A program made the translations under genes and the position numbers. Source: Seonamhaeicola sp. (GTDB taxonomy: Bacteria; Bacteroidota; Bacteroidia; Flavobacteriales; Flavobacteriaceae). Taken from it: a stretch of DNA of 64,000 nt. This document shows positions 8,508-16,136 of this stretch, piece by piece. The stretch lies in assembly GCF_028281565.1 (NCBI RefSeq), contig NZ_JANQJQ010000029.1, forward strand, positions 44,009-108,008, in the 5' to 3' direction. Under the pieces are notes generated by a model that saw nothing but the letters and a program-made list of their open reading frames with translations, was not told where the DNA came from and made no database searches. How positions within the stretch are numbered: the first letter of the stretch is position 1; every line of letters starts with the position of its first letter.

Positions 8508-9653
8508 CTATACATTTACTTCTATTTTTGCCAAAGCTTTAACCAAAGCATCAAAAAACTGGTCTATATGTTCTTTCTTTACGCTTAATGGCGGTAAAAT
8601 CCGCAACAACTTTTTATTGGCTGCTCCACCGGTAAACACCTTGTGATTATAGATTAACTCTTTTCTAAGGCCTCCTACTTCAAAATCAAATTCCAGCCCA
8701 AGCATTAAGCCTCTTCCTTTAATTTCCTTTATTTGCGGTATATCTTTAGTCTTTTCAATGAAGTAAGCACCTACTTCATTTACATTGTCTATCAGGCTCT
8801 CCGATTCAATAGTATTTAATACTGCCAAACCAGCCGCACATGCTAAATGATTACCTCCAAACGTGGTTCCTAACATACCATACTTGGCTTCGATACCGGG
8901 GTGAATTAAAATCCCTCCGATTGGAAACCCGTTCCCCATGCCTTTGGCCACGGAAATGATATCCGGTGTTACATTGTAATGTTGAAAGGCAAAGAATTTA
9001 CCTGAACGTGCGTAACCACATTGAATTTCATCAGCCACAAACATAGTATTGTTGGCTTTACACAAAGCATCCACCTGCTCAAAGAACTCAGCTGTTCCCT
9101 GGTCCAACCCACCAATACCCTGAATGAACTCCACGATTACCGCACAAACATCCCCTTTTTCCAGTTCCGTTTTAACAGCTTCCACATCATTCAATTCTAA
9201 AATGGTCACCTCTTGTTGCGCATTTATGGGCGCTACAATATTCGGATTATCGGTAGCTGCTACAGCTGCCGATGTACGTCCGTGAAAGCCTTTTTTAAAC
9301 GATACTACACGTTTCTTTCCTGTTTTAAAAGATGCTAATTTTAAAGCATTCTCGTTGGCTTCCGCTCCGGAATTCACTAAAAACAACTGGTAGTCTTTGC
9401 AACCGGAAAGTTGTTCCAGTTTACTTGCCAGTTCTTTTTGTAACGGATTCTGAATAGCATTGGAATAAAACCCTAAAGTTTCAACCTGATTGGTAACAGC
9501 CTCCACATAATTTGGATGTGCATGTCCAATGGAAATCACTGCATGGCCTCCGTAAAGATCGAGATATTCAGTTCCTTTATCATCGTAAACATGAATCCCC
9601 TTACCCGAAACCGGTGTTACGTCATATAATGGATAAACGTCAAATAATGGCAT
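8508..9653 (-). CDS. argD: N-acylornithine aminotransferase
   Basis: Class III PLP-dependent aminotransferase of 381 residues, converting N-acylglutamate semialdehyde to N-acylornithine. The PLP lysine is K237 (DIISVAKGMGNGFPIGG), with DEIQCGY (208-214) and NSGAEANENALKLA (94-107). It lies 2 bp after proC. Family members can also act on succinyl-ornithine, so the sequence does not settle which acyl group is used. Confidence 0.92.
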   Translation of the reverse strand: MPLFDVYPLYDVTPVSGKGIHVYDDKGTEYLDLYGGHAVISIGHAHPNYVEAVTNQVETLGFYSNAIQNPLQKELASKLEQLSGCKDYQLFLVNSGAEANENALKLASFKTGKKRVVSFKKGFHGRTSAAVAATDNPNIVAPINAQQEVTILELNDVEAVKTELEKGDVCAVIVEFIQGIGGLDQGTAEFFEQVDALCKANNTMFVADEIQCGYARSGKFFAFQHYNVTPDIISVAKGMGNGFPIGGILIHPGIEAKYGMLGTTFGGNHLACAAGLAVLNTIESESLIDNVNEVGAYFIEKTKDIPQIKEIKGRGLMLGLEFDFEVGGLRKELIYNHKVFTGGAANKKLLRILPPLSVKKEHIDQFFDALVKALAKIEVNV

Positions 9654-9655
9654 TT

Positions 9656-10450
9656 TTAACTCTTTTTAATTTGATTAATTTTTTCGAATGAAGCATTGAT
9701 CCCCTTGATCAAGGATGAACTTAATCCCTGGTGCTCCATTTCATTCAATCCTTCAATGGTACATCCACTTGGCGTGGTTACCCTATCGATCTCAGCCTCC
9801 GGGTGTCTACCGGATTCCTTCAATAAACTGGCTGCGCCGTAACAGGTTTGCAATGCCAATTCGTGAGCTTCTTCAGCTTCAAAGCCCAATTGGATAGCAC
9901 CTTGTGTAGTGGCACGTACCAAACGCATCCAAAAGGCAATACCACTGGCACAAATCACTGTGGCCGCCTGAATCTGCTCTTCCGGAATAACCATGGTAGT
10001 TCCTAACTGATTAAATATTTTCTGAGCCAATTCAATTTTTTCTTCCCCCACGTCGTTAGCCGATAAACAGGTCATGGATTTTCCTATGGAAATAGCCGTA
10101 TTGGGCATCACACGAATAATATGTTTATCCGCACCAATCACACTTTCAATCTTTGAAATGGCAAATCCTGCAGCTACCGACATGATTAAATGCTTTTTGG
10201 TAATTTCAGATGCCACTTCCTTCAATACGCCTTCTACGTGTCTGGGCTGCAATGCGAAAATTACCAAATCAGAGTTCATAACCGCTTCTTTATTATAGTT
10301 GGTTATAGTTACATAGTCTTCATCTTCAAATTGCGAAACAGCTGAGGTATTCTTATCACTTAAATACAAAGACGTAAATGACTTATTATTGATCAACCCT
10401 TTTGCTATGGAGCTTCCTAAGTTTCCGGTTCCTATAATGGCTATTTTCAT
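9656..10450 (-). CDS. proC: Pyrroline-5-carboxylate reductase
   Basis: Last step of proline synthesis. The 264-residue protein has an N-terminal Rossmann fold (IGTGNLGSSIAKGLI, 6-20), RVMPNTAISIGKSMT near 112-126, and the family signature VTTPSGCTIEGLNEMEHQGL near 229-248. It is embedded between argC and argD in the operon. A repeat-filled gap of about 130 bp separates it from argC. Confidence 0.94.
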   Translation of the reverse strand: MKIAIIGTGNLGSSIAKGLINNKSFTSLYLSDKNTSAVSQFEDEDYVTITNYNKEAVMNSDLVIFALQPRHVEGVLKEVASEITKKHLIMSVAAGFAISKIESVIGADKHIIRVMPNTAISIGKSMTCLSANDVGEEKIELAQKIFNQLGTTMVIPEEQIQAATVICASGIAFWMRLVRATTQGAIQLGFEAEEAHELALQTCYGAASLLKESGRHPEAEIDRVTTPSGCTIEGLNEMEHQGLSSSLIKGINASFEKINQIKKS

Positions 10451-10460
10451 AATTTCTATA

Positions 10461-10584
10461 AGCCCCTCCTAACCTCCCCGAAGGGGAGGAATTAAGGAAC
10501 TATGTTTTTTTAATTGTTATCATTTCTTTTCAATAAATCCTATAAACATTCTTTCCCCCTCCTTTGGAGGGGTTAAGGGAGGCT
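10461..10584. repeat. Inverted pair of GGGGAGG-type intergenic repeats
   Basis: The proC-argC gap holds two inverted copies of one element. AGCCCCTCCTAACC with CTCCCCGAAGGGGAG lies at 10461-10490, and CCCCCTCCTTTGGAGGGG with TTAAGGGAGGCT lies at 10555-10584. Each copy is itself a hairpin and the two can also pair across about 60 bp of AT-rich sequence. The right copy overlaps the argC stop codon at 10583-10585, so it supplies the last bases of that gene. Confidence 0.75.
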
Positions 10585-11560
10585 AAAAATACGTAGCTTT
10601 TAGATGTAATCCTGTTGTTTCTTCCAATCCGAACATTAAATTCATGTTCTGAATGGCTTGCCCGGATGCTCCTTTCAATAAATTATCAATAATGCTGGTC
10701 ACCAACAATTTACCATTGTGTTTGTGCAAATGGATCAAACACTTGTTAGTGTTAACTGCCTGTTTTAAGTGCAACTGGTCATCGCTCACAAATGTAAAAG
10801 CGGCATCTTTATAAAAGTCCTTATAAATGACTTTAGCATCCTCTACCGACCCTTCAAAACCGGTATAAATGGTTGCAAAGATCCCTCTAGAGAAGTTCCC
10901 CCTGTTTGGCATAAACAAAATATCGGAATCGAAATTCTCCTGTAACTGTTTTACCGATTGATTGATCTCTCCCAAGTGCTGATGTGTAAATGGTTTGTAA
11001 TACGAAAAGTTATTATCTCTCCACGTAAAATGTGTTGTAGCTGATAATGAGGTTCCCGCTCCGGTAGCTCCCGTCACCGCATTGATATGCACATCCTGAT
11101 TTAGCAAGCCTGCATCTGCCAATGGTAACAAACCTAATTGAATGGCTGTAGCAAAACACCCCGGATTTGCAATATAGTTTGCTTGTTCTATAGCTTCTTT
11201 TTGTAATTCCGGTAAACCATAAACAAAGGTTTTACCATCAAACATTTTATCTGCTTCTAATCTAAAATCATTTCCTAAATCAATAATTTTAGTGTTTTCG
11301 GAAAATGTATTATTTTCTAAAAATTTAACTGAATTCCCGTGACCTAAACATAAAAACAACACATCTACATTAGGGTTCACGGTATCCGTAAACGTCTTAT
11401 CTAAAGAGCCCACCAGATCCTGGTGCACTTTACTAATCCGGTTGCCGGCATTACTGGTACTGAACACAAAATCAATCTCTGCTTCCGGATGAGCAATCAG
11501 CAATCTGATTAACTCTCCTGCCGTATAACCGGCACCTCCTATGATTCCTACCTGTATCAT
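10583..11560 (-). CDS. argC: N-acyl-gamma-glutamyl-phosphate reductase
   Basis: Reduces N-acylglutamyl phosphate to the semialdehyde with NADPH. The 325-residue protein has the NADP loop GIIGGAGYTAGEL (5-17), catalytic Cys135 in ANPGCFATA, and a C-terminal dimerisation domain. It is the short (type 2) ArgC class. The start overlaps the argG stop by one base (TAATG), implying translational coupling. The stop codon lies in an intergenic repeat arm. Confidence 0.94.
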   Translation of the reverse strand: MIQVGIIGGAGYTAGELIRLLIAHPEAEIDFVFSTSNAGNRISKVHQDLVGSLDKTFTDTVNPNVDVLFLCLGHGNSVKFLENNTFSENTKIIDLGNDFRLEADKMFDGKTFVYGLPELQKEAIEQANYIANPGCFATAIQLGLLPLADAGLLNQDVHINAVTGATGAGTSLSATTHFTWRDNNFSYYKPFTHQHLGEINQSVKQLQENFDSDILFMPNRGNFSRGIFATIYTGFEGSVEDAKVIYKDFYKDAAFTFVSDDQLHLKQAVNTNKCLIHLHKHNGKLLVTSIIDNLLKGASGQAIQNMNLMFGLEETTGLHLKATYF

Positions 11561-12738
11561 TACTTTGAGTTTACCTGTTGATATATTTTATTCTGGTTTC
11601 CAAGAATTTTGATAAATCCTTTTGCATCATCAGCTGTCCACGCTTTATTCTCTTCTCCATAACTTCCAAACTTGGCACTCATTAAATCATGTTCTGAGCT
11701 AATACCGTCCAATGAGAAATGATAAGGCTTTAAAGTTACAAATACATCACCACTTACCTTATCCTGGCTGTTCTGTAAAAAGGCTTCCATATCTCTCATC
11801 ACGGGATCTAAATACTGACCTTCATGTAAATGCATACCATAAAAACTGGATAAATATTCTTTATGCTGTAATTGCCATTTGGTTAAGGTATGCTTCTCTA
11901 ATAAATGATGTGCCTTTATGGTAATTAAAGCAGCTGCAGCTTCAAACCCTACTCTACCTTTAATACCCACAATGGTGTCTCCCACATGGATGTCTCTTCC
12001 AATGGCATACACAGATGCCAGGTTATTTAACACTTCAATATTAACTTCAGGTGCATTTTCAATACCATTTACGGCTACTAATTCCCCTTTTTCAAAAGTC
12101 AGTTTTACTTTTTCATCTTCAGCGTGTTTTAATTGAGAAGGATACGCTTCATCCGGTAAAGGTTTTTCGGAAGTCAACGTTTCTGCCCCTCCAACACTGG
12201 TTCCCCACAAGCCTTTATTGATTGAATACTGCGCTTTTTCCCAGGACATATCAATACCATTTGATTTTAAATAATCAATCTCTTCCTGCCTTGTTAATTT
12301 TTGATCTCTAATGGGTGTGATGATCTTAATACCAGGCGCCAGGGTTTGAAAGATCATATCAAACCTTACCTGGTCATTACCTGCGCCGGTACTACCATGC
12401 GCAATATATTCTGCTCCAATACTTTTGGCATATTCAACAATCTCTATGGCCTGAATAATACGTTCTGCACTCACCGATAATGGATAGGTATTATTCTTTA
12501 ATACATTTCCGAAAATTAAATATTTTACCACCTTTTGGTAAAAGGTTGCTATGGCATCTACATTTTTATAGGTAGTTACACCCATTTTATAGGCTTTGGT
12601 CTCTATATCATTAATCTCTTCCTGTGTAAAGCCTCCCGTGTTTACACTTACCGCATGCACTTCATATTCTTTTGATAAACTCACCGCGCAATACGATGTA
12701 TCTAATCCGCCACTATATGCTATTACTAACTTTTTCAT
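11560..12738 (-). CDS. argG: Argininosuccinate synthase
   Basis: Joins citrulline and aspartate using ATP. The 392-residue protein has the N-type ATP-pyrophosphatase P-loop SGGLDTS at 9-15, HGSTGAGNDQVRF near 113-125 and SINKGLWGTSVGG near 166-178. The start ATG overlaps the stop of the acyltransferase gene before it (ATGA). It is the second structural gene of the arg/pro operon. Confidence 0.95.
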   Translation of the reverse strand: MKKLVIAYSGGLDTSYCAVSLSKEYEVHAVSVNTGGFTQEEINDIETKAYKMGVTTYKNVDAIATFYQKVVKYLIFGNVLKNNTYPLSVSAERIIQAIEIVEYAKSIGAEYIAHGSTGAGNDQVRFDMIFQTLAPGIKIITPIRDQKLTRQEEIDYLKSNGIDMSWEKAQYSINKGLWGTSVGGAETLTSEKPLPDEAYPSQLKHAEDEKVKLTFEKGELVAVNGIENAPEVNIEVLNNLASVYAIGRDIHVGDTIVGIKGRVGFEAAAALITIKAHHLLEKHTLTKWQLQHKEYLSSFYGMHLHEGQYLDPVMRDMEAFLQNSQDKVSGDVFVTLKPYHFSLDGISSEHDLMSAKFGSYGEENKAWTADDAKGFIKILGNQNKIYQQVNSK

Positions 12739-13364
12739 GTGTTTGTTTTATTATTTTTTCTTAAAAACAAGGCTTGTTTTATTCTTTTTAATCTTTTAAA
12801 TACTTTTTCTTTAATGGGTTTTGGCTCTTCTTCCTGTCCTATTTTTTCAGGATCGAACAGCATGCCGGTACATAAACACATTTTACGATTTGTTCTGGTT
12901 AACACATCGTAATTTTTACAGGTCTGGCAACCATCCCAAAAAGTTTGGTCGTCTGTTAACTCTGAGAACGTTACCGGTTTATAACCTAAATCACTATTCA
13001 TTTTCATGACCGCTAATCCGGTAGTGATACTAAATACTTTGGCATCGGGGAATTTCGCCCTGGAATGTGCAAATACTTTTAGTTTGATCTTTTTAGCTAA
13101 ACCCTGCCCTCTGTAATCCGGATGCACAATGAGTCCTGAGTTGGCTACAAATTTACCATGGCCCCATCTTTCAATGTAACAAAAGCCGGCAAAGGTATCA
13201 CCATCCAACGCAATAACGGCATTACCATTCTCCATTTTAGAAGCAATGTACTCCGGTGTACGTTTAGCAATTCCCGTACCTCTGACCGATGCTGATTCTG
13301 CAATGGTTTCGCTAATGTTCCGGGCGTATTTAATATGTGTTTTATCGGCTATAACAACCTTCAT
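12735..13364 (-). CDS. GNAT N-acyltransferase, candidate N-succinyl/N-acetylglutamate synthase
   Basis: First structural gene of the arginine/proline operon. A 209-residue GNAT protein with the acyl-CoA loop HPDYRGQGLAKKIK near 83-96, followed by a Cys-rich tail (CQTCKNYD, MCLCTG near 150-170). No other gene in the operon could make N-acylglutamate, and its place at the head of the operon, overlapping argG by 4 bp, argues for that role. I recall GNAT proteins in this position in Bacteroidota being proposed as N-succinylglutamate synthases. The acyl donor is inferred, not seen. Confidence 0.75.
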   Translation of the reverse strand: MKVVIADKTHIKYARNISETIAESASVRGTGIAKRTPEYIASKMENGNAVIALDGDTFAGFCYIERWGHGKFVANSGLIVHPDYRGQGLAKKIKLKVFAHSRAKFPDAKVFSITTGLAVMKMNSDLGYKPVTFSELTDDQTFWDGCQTCKNYDVLTRTNRKMCLCTGMLFDPEKIGQEEEPKPIKEKVFKRLKRIKQALFLRKNNKTNT

Positions 13365-13450
13365 CTTTTTCCTTTAATTGAATGTCTATGATTTTACTTT
13401 TCCTGGAAGCTGAACCGGACGCACCTGATTCAATAAATTATTGCATACCC

Positions 13451-13501
13451 TTACGGGCGACGCGGGAAAAAGCGGCGTACAAAGTAGCTGTTAATTATCA
13501 T
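13451..13501 (-). CDS. Arg/Pro-rich leader peptide 2 of the arg/pro operon
   Basis: A 16-codon ORF reading MIINSYFVRRFFPRRP then TAA, ending 86 bp before the acyltransferase start. Four of 16 residues are Arg, in two pairs, with two Pro beside the second pair. All Arg codons are CGC or CGT, read by a single tRNA-Arg (ACG). Ribosome stalling at these codons when charged tRNA-Arg is low is the expected sensing step. No protein function is expected. It is too short for ordinary gene callers. Confidence 0.65.
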   Translation of the reverse strand: MIINSYFVRRFFPRRP

Positions 13502-13592
13502 GGAATTAACTTTATTTTGAAATGCTATGAAAAAAATTTTGGACACTTTGAAAAAATTTAAAATTACGTTTTTAGGTTTACTTTAGGGCATA

Positions 13593-13664
13593 TTAAATGC
13601 AGCGGCGACGGCGCGGGGGCAAACCGGGAGTAGTACAACGTATTTTACTTTTTAAATTTTTCAT
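13593..13664 (-). CDS. Arg/Pro-rich leader peptide 1 of the arg/pro operon
   Basis: A 23-codon ORF from ATG at 13664 to TAA at 13593. It starts MKNLKSKIRC and ends PGLPPRRRRCI: two Pro codons are followed directly by four consecutive Arg codons (CGC CGT CGC CGC) just before the stop. The five Arg codons are all CGY. This matches a regulatory leader for an operon making both proline and arginine. It lies about 90 bp before the second leader ORF. A GCATATTAAATGCA near-palindrome covers its stop codon (13588-13601). Confidence 0.72.
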   Translation of the reverse strand: MKNLKSKIRCTTPGLPPRRRRCI

Positions 13665-13746
13665 GAGGTAAAACTATAATTTTATTTTTAAAAACCTGCA
13701 CACACCATGTTAGTTTTTTAAAAAATTATTGAAAATGCTTTTTTTT

Positions 13747-13777
13747 GATTGATTTATTTTAAAAAATGTAATCAATC
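13747..13777. promoter_or_regulatory. 8-bp inverted repeat upstream of the arg leader
   Basis: Perfect arms GATTGATT (13747-13754) and AATCAATC (13770-13777) with a 15-nt AT-only-like spacer, between the DUF1080 terminator and the first leader peptide. The position suits an operator or upstream promoter element for the arg operon; function unproven. Confidence 0.3.
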
Positions 13778-13792
13778 CTAAGTTTTCGTATT

Positions 13793-13820
13793 AAAAAAGC
13801 GCAGTAATTACCGCGCTTTC
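13793..13820 (-). terminator. Intrinsic terminator of the GMC/DUF1080 operon
   Basis: Arms AAAGCGC (13796-13802) and GCGCTTT (13813-13819), 10-nt loop, followed on the minus strand by a T6 run. It lies about 23 bp after the stop of the DUF1080 gene at 13843. Confidence 0.8.
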
Positions 13821-13842
13821 AATTTATTAAAGTTGTATTCTC

Positions 13843-14598
13843 TTAATTTAATTCTCTTATCCAAATGTTACGGTAACTCACTAAATCACCGTGATCTTGT
13901 AAAAAAATAGGGCCTTTACCATGAGCTTTATAGCTTGGTTCGCCTCTGTAAACTGTAGGCCCCTGAATTTCGAAATGGTCTTGTATCAAAACCCCATTGT
14001 GCAGAACGGTAATGGTAGCTTTTTTTGTAACTTTTCCTTGTTCATCAAACTCGGGCTGATGGTAAATGATATCGTAACTATTCCACGCGCCTGTTGGAAC
14101 GGATGCCATAGCTAATGGAATGGATTGTTTATAAACAGACCCTACCTGGCCATTAGAGTAGGTTTCGTTATCATTATTATCTAATACCTGAATTTCATAA
14201 CGCCCCTGAATGAACACACCACTGTTACCAAGTCCCTGACCGCTTTTACCTTCCACTTTTTCAGGCGATCGCCATTCAATATGCAACTGCATGCTACCAA
14301 AGGTTTGTTTGGTTCTAATACCGCCTGTTTTGGGCTTCACGGTCATAGAGCCATCTGCATTTAATGTCCACTCTGCAGTTGCTCCCTTACCATTAATCCA
14401 GTTATCAAAATTAGAACCGTCAAATAATACAATGGCATCACTTGGAGCCGTATGGTCTTTACCGGGAGTGACCTTAGGTACTTTAGGCTCCCATACTTCG
14501 GTAAGTTTTGGGTCTATCAATTGCTCTTTTTTCTCCTGCCCTTTACAAACCATAAAGGAAAGTCCCAGTGCTAAAACACTAACAAATAGCTTATTCAT
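13843..14598 (-). CDS. DUF1080 3-keto-disaccharide hydrolase family protein, exported
   Basis: A 251-residue exported protein. The family (PF06439) has a concanavalin-like jelly-roll fold and members hydrolyse 3-keto-glycosides made by glycoside 3-dehydrogenases. The N-terminus (MNKLFVSVLALGLSFMVCKG) is a signal peptide, with a Cys at 18 that could be a lipoprotein site, although the following residues fit this less well. Family landmarks are LFDGSNFDNWING near 59-71, SGVFIQGRYEIQVLDNND near 127-144 and GPIFLQDHGDLVSYRNIWIREL at the end. It follows a second DUF1080 gene and the GMC dehydrogenase genes in the same unit, with a terminator after it. Confidence 0.85.
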   Translation of the reverse strand: MNKLFVSVLALGLSFMVCKGQEKKEQLIDPKLTEVWEPKVPKVTPGKDHTAPSDAIVLFDGSNFDNWINGKGATAEWTLNADGSMTVKPKTGGIRTKQTFGSMQLHIEWRSPEKVEGKSGQGLGNSGVFIQGRYEIQVLDNNDNETYSNGQVGSVYKQSIPLAMASVPTGAWNSYDIIYHQPEFDEQGKVTKKATITVLHNGVLIQDHFEIQGPTVYRGEPSYKAHGKGPIFLQDHGDLVSYRNIWIRELN

Positions 14599-14603
14599 AC
14601 GTT

Positions 14604-15323
14604 TTACAATTCTTTAATTTTAATATTTCTATACCATACTTTATCACCGTGATCCTGTAACCCAATATGTCCCGTATGATAGTTCCCAAAATGCTTCCAA
14701 TCGCTAAATTTTGAATTTGCAACCAACGCATCCCACGCTTGTCCGTGTACCGGGAATTCCACGATCTTTGTTCCATTTAAGGTCACAGAACCATAATTTT
14801 TTAAATGGTCAATCTGTATTTCACATAGGTTCCATTCACCCGCCGGTTTGCAAACATCCTTAGACGGCTGCACCATGTCATATAAAGCACCTGCCTGATG
14901 ATACTTGGGATTTGCCTGAGCATCCGGATGCCTTTCATTATCCAACACCTGAATTTCAGGTCCGGTTTCATAAGGCTGGCCTAAATTTTCGTTCTCATGT
15001 ATCCCCCAAAAGATACCACTGTTACCACCTTCTGAAATTTTCCATTCTAAAGATAATATGAAATTGGTATAGGTATTCTTAGTGATAATATTTCCGGAAT
15101 TATCAGCTGAAATAAGTACCATGGCATCATCTTCAATAGACCATGCGGAAGGCATGTCGTCCTTCAAATACCCACGCCAATTATCAAAGGAAGTGCCATC
15201 AAACAGAACTTTCCATGCTGTTTGCGGAGGCTCCTGAACTTTTAATTCATCTGTTTTATTTTCTTTTTGTTTACACGACAAAAAAGCAACAATAGTAAGC
15301 AGGATGTAAAGTAAGGTTCTCAT
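14604..15323 (-). CDS. DUF1080 3-keto-glycoside hydrolase family lipoprotein
   Basis: A 239-residue lipoprotein (MRTLLYILLTIVAFLSCKQKE, lipobox Cys17) with the DUF1080 fold: VLFDGTSFDNWRGYLKDD near 39-56, GGNSGIFWGIHENENL near 97-112, GPEIQVLDNERHPDA near 120-134 and HIGLQDHGDKVWYRNIKIKEL at the end. It is paralogous to the downstream DUF1080 gene 5 bp away, so the pair may cleave different keto-glycosides or anomers. Confidence 0.85.
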   Translation of the reverse strand: MRTLLYILLTIVAFLSCKQKENKTDELKVQEPPQTAWKVLFDGTSFDNWRGYLKDDMPSAWSIEDDAMVLISADNSGNIITKNTYTNFILSLEWKISEGGNSGIFWGIHENENLGQPYETGPEIQVLDNERHPDAQANPKYHQAGALYDMVQPSKDVCKPAGEWNLCEIQIDHLKNYGSVTLNGTKIVEFPVHGQAWDALVANSKFSDWKHFGNYHTGHIGLQDHGDKVWYRNIKIKEL

Positions 15324-15419
15324 GTTTTCGTTTTTATTTTCTTTTAAAGGTCATGCTTTGACTAAGTTCTGTACTGGCATTTAACATTCATACAATCCTT
15401 CCGTTGAGCGTTCAAAAAT

Positions 15420-16124
15420 TTAAGTAATCAAATAGCCGTCATTATCCCATTTAGCAATATCAGCCCGTTTGGATTGGTCTATACATTTTGCCAACCATTC
15501 CGTTTCATATTCCAAACCATGATCTTTTAATACGTCCTCAGGCACACCATCCCAAACATTCGCCGTATTACCCTTGTAACCAAGCGCTTCAATTCCCATT
15601 TTAGAGGTATAATATCCGGTTAACGTCAAATTGCGCATAGTAGTAAAGAAATGTTCTCCCGGTTTTAATTCAGGTTCTGTTTCCTCAGGATATGCTATTT
15701 GATCACATATATTGTATTGCTCTTGTTCTGTGCAGCTAATAAATGCTTTATTATATAACTTATTACTGTAACTATCCAACCACATAATACCTCCTCTTAG
15801 AGGCAACTGATAGGCTTCAATATCCTTAACTATAAACTCGATAAATGTAGGCACCTCAGCATCAGTAGCAGATCCAAAATTTTCACTCTTTGGCAAGATA
15901 ATATCACATAAAACCGCAATGGTTGCTAATTCATGTTCATTGAAAAACACTTTATTTAAAAGCTCCTTATCCCGTAATTGTTCCTTTGGGGTCCTGCCAT
16001 AATCCGGAAAGGTAATTTCTTTAGGCCCAACATCAGAAGGTGCCTCTGTAGAGCAACCTTGTAACGCTACACCTCCGGCCAATGAACCTAACAGTATGGA
16101 TTTAATGGAGTCTCTTCTGTTCAT
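15420..16124 (-). CDS. Gluconate 2-dehydrogenase subunit 3 family protein, Tat-exported
   Basis: A 234-residue partner subunit of the GMC flavoprotein encoded 12 bp upstream. The N-terminus NRRDSIKSILLGSLAGGVALQGC is a twin-arginine-type signal with a lipobox Cys near 24. The body has the family pattern LATIAVLCDIILPKSENFGSATDAEVPTFIEF (near 66-97). In known FAD-dependent sugar dehydrogenases the small subunit carries the Tat signal and brings the folded flavoprotein across the membrane. The GMC partner here has no signal of its own, which fits. Confidence 0.85.
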   Translation of the reverse strand: MNRRDSIKSILLGSLAGGVALQGCSTEAPSDVGPKEITFPDYGRTPKEQLRDKELLNKVFFNEHELATIAVLCDIILPKSENFGSATDAEVPTFIEFIVKDIEAYQLPLRGGIMWLDSYSNKLYNKAFISCTEQEQYNICDQIAYPEETEPELKPGEHFFTTMRNLTLTGYYTSKMGIEALGYKGNTANVWDGVPEDVLKDHGLEYETEWLAKCIDQSKRADIAKWDNDGYLIT

Positions 16125-16136
16125 GACACTAAATTA

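Larger units (their letters stand above)
13365..13742 (-). promoter_or_regulatory. Arginine/proline operon leader with two peptide ORFs
   Basis: This leader holds two Arg/Pro-rich leader ORFs (annotated separately) that explain its two GC-rich patches (13454-13478 and 13601-13628) in an otherwise very AT-rich stretch. Between the second ORF and the acyltransferase gene is an imperfect hairpin, GAATC-A-GG / CC-GGTTC (13412-13431), and a CAATAA-A-TTATTG palindrome (13431-13443). I see no GC hairpin followed by a U-tract, so control may be Rho-dependent, translational or use structures I cannot evaluate by eye. No convincing -33/-7 promoter was found upstream of 13664. Confidence 0.6.

Noticed and set aside
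13454..13628. Two similar GC-rich blocks in the arg leader read first as a diverged repeat or structured RNA
   Set aside because: Both are explained by runs of CGY arginine and CCN proline codons in the two leader ORFs.
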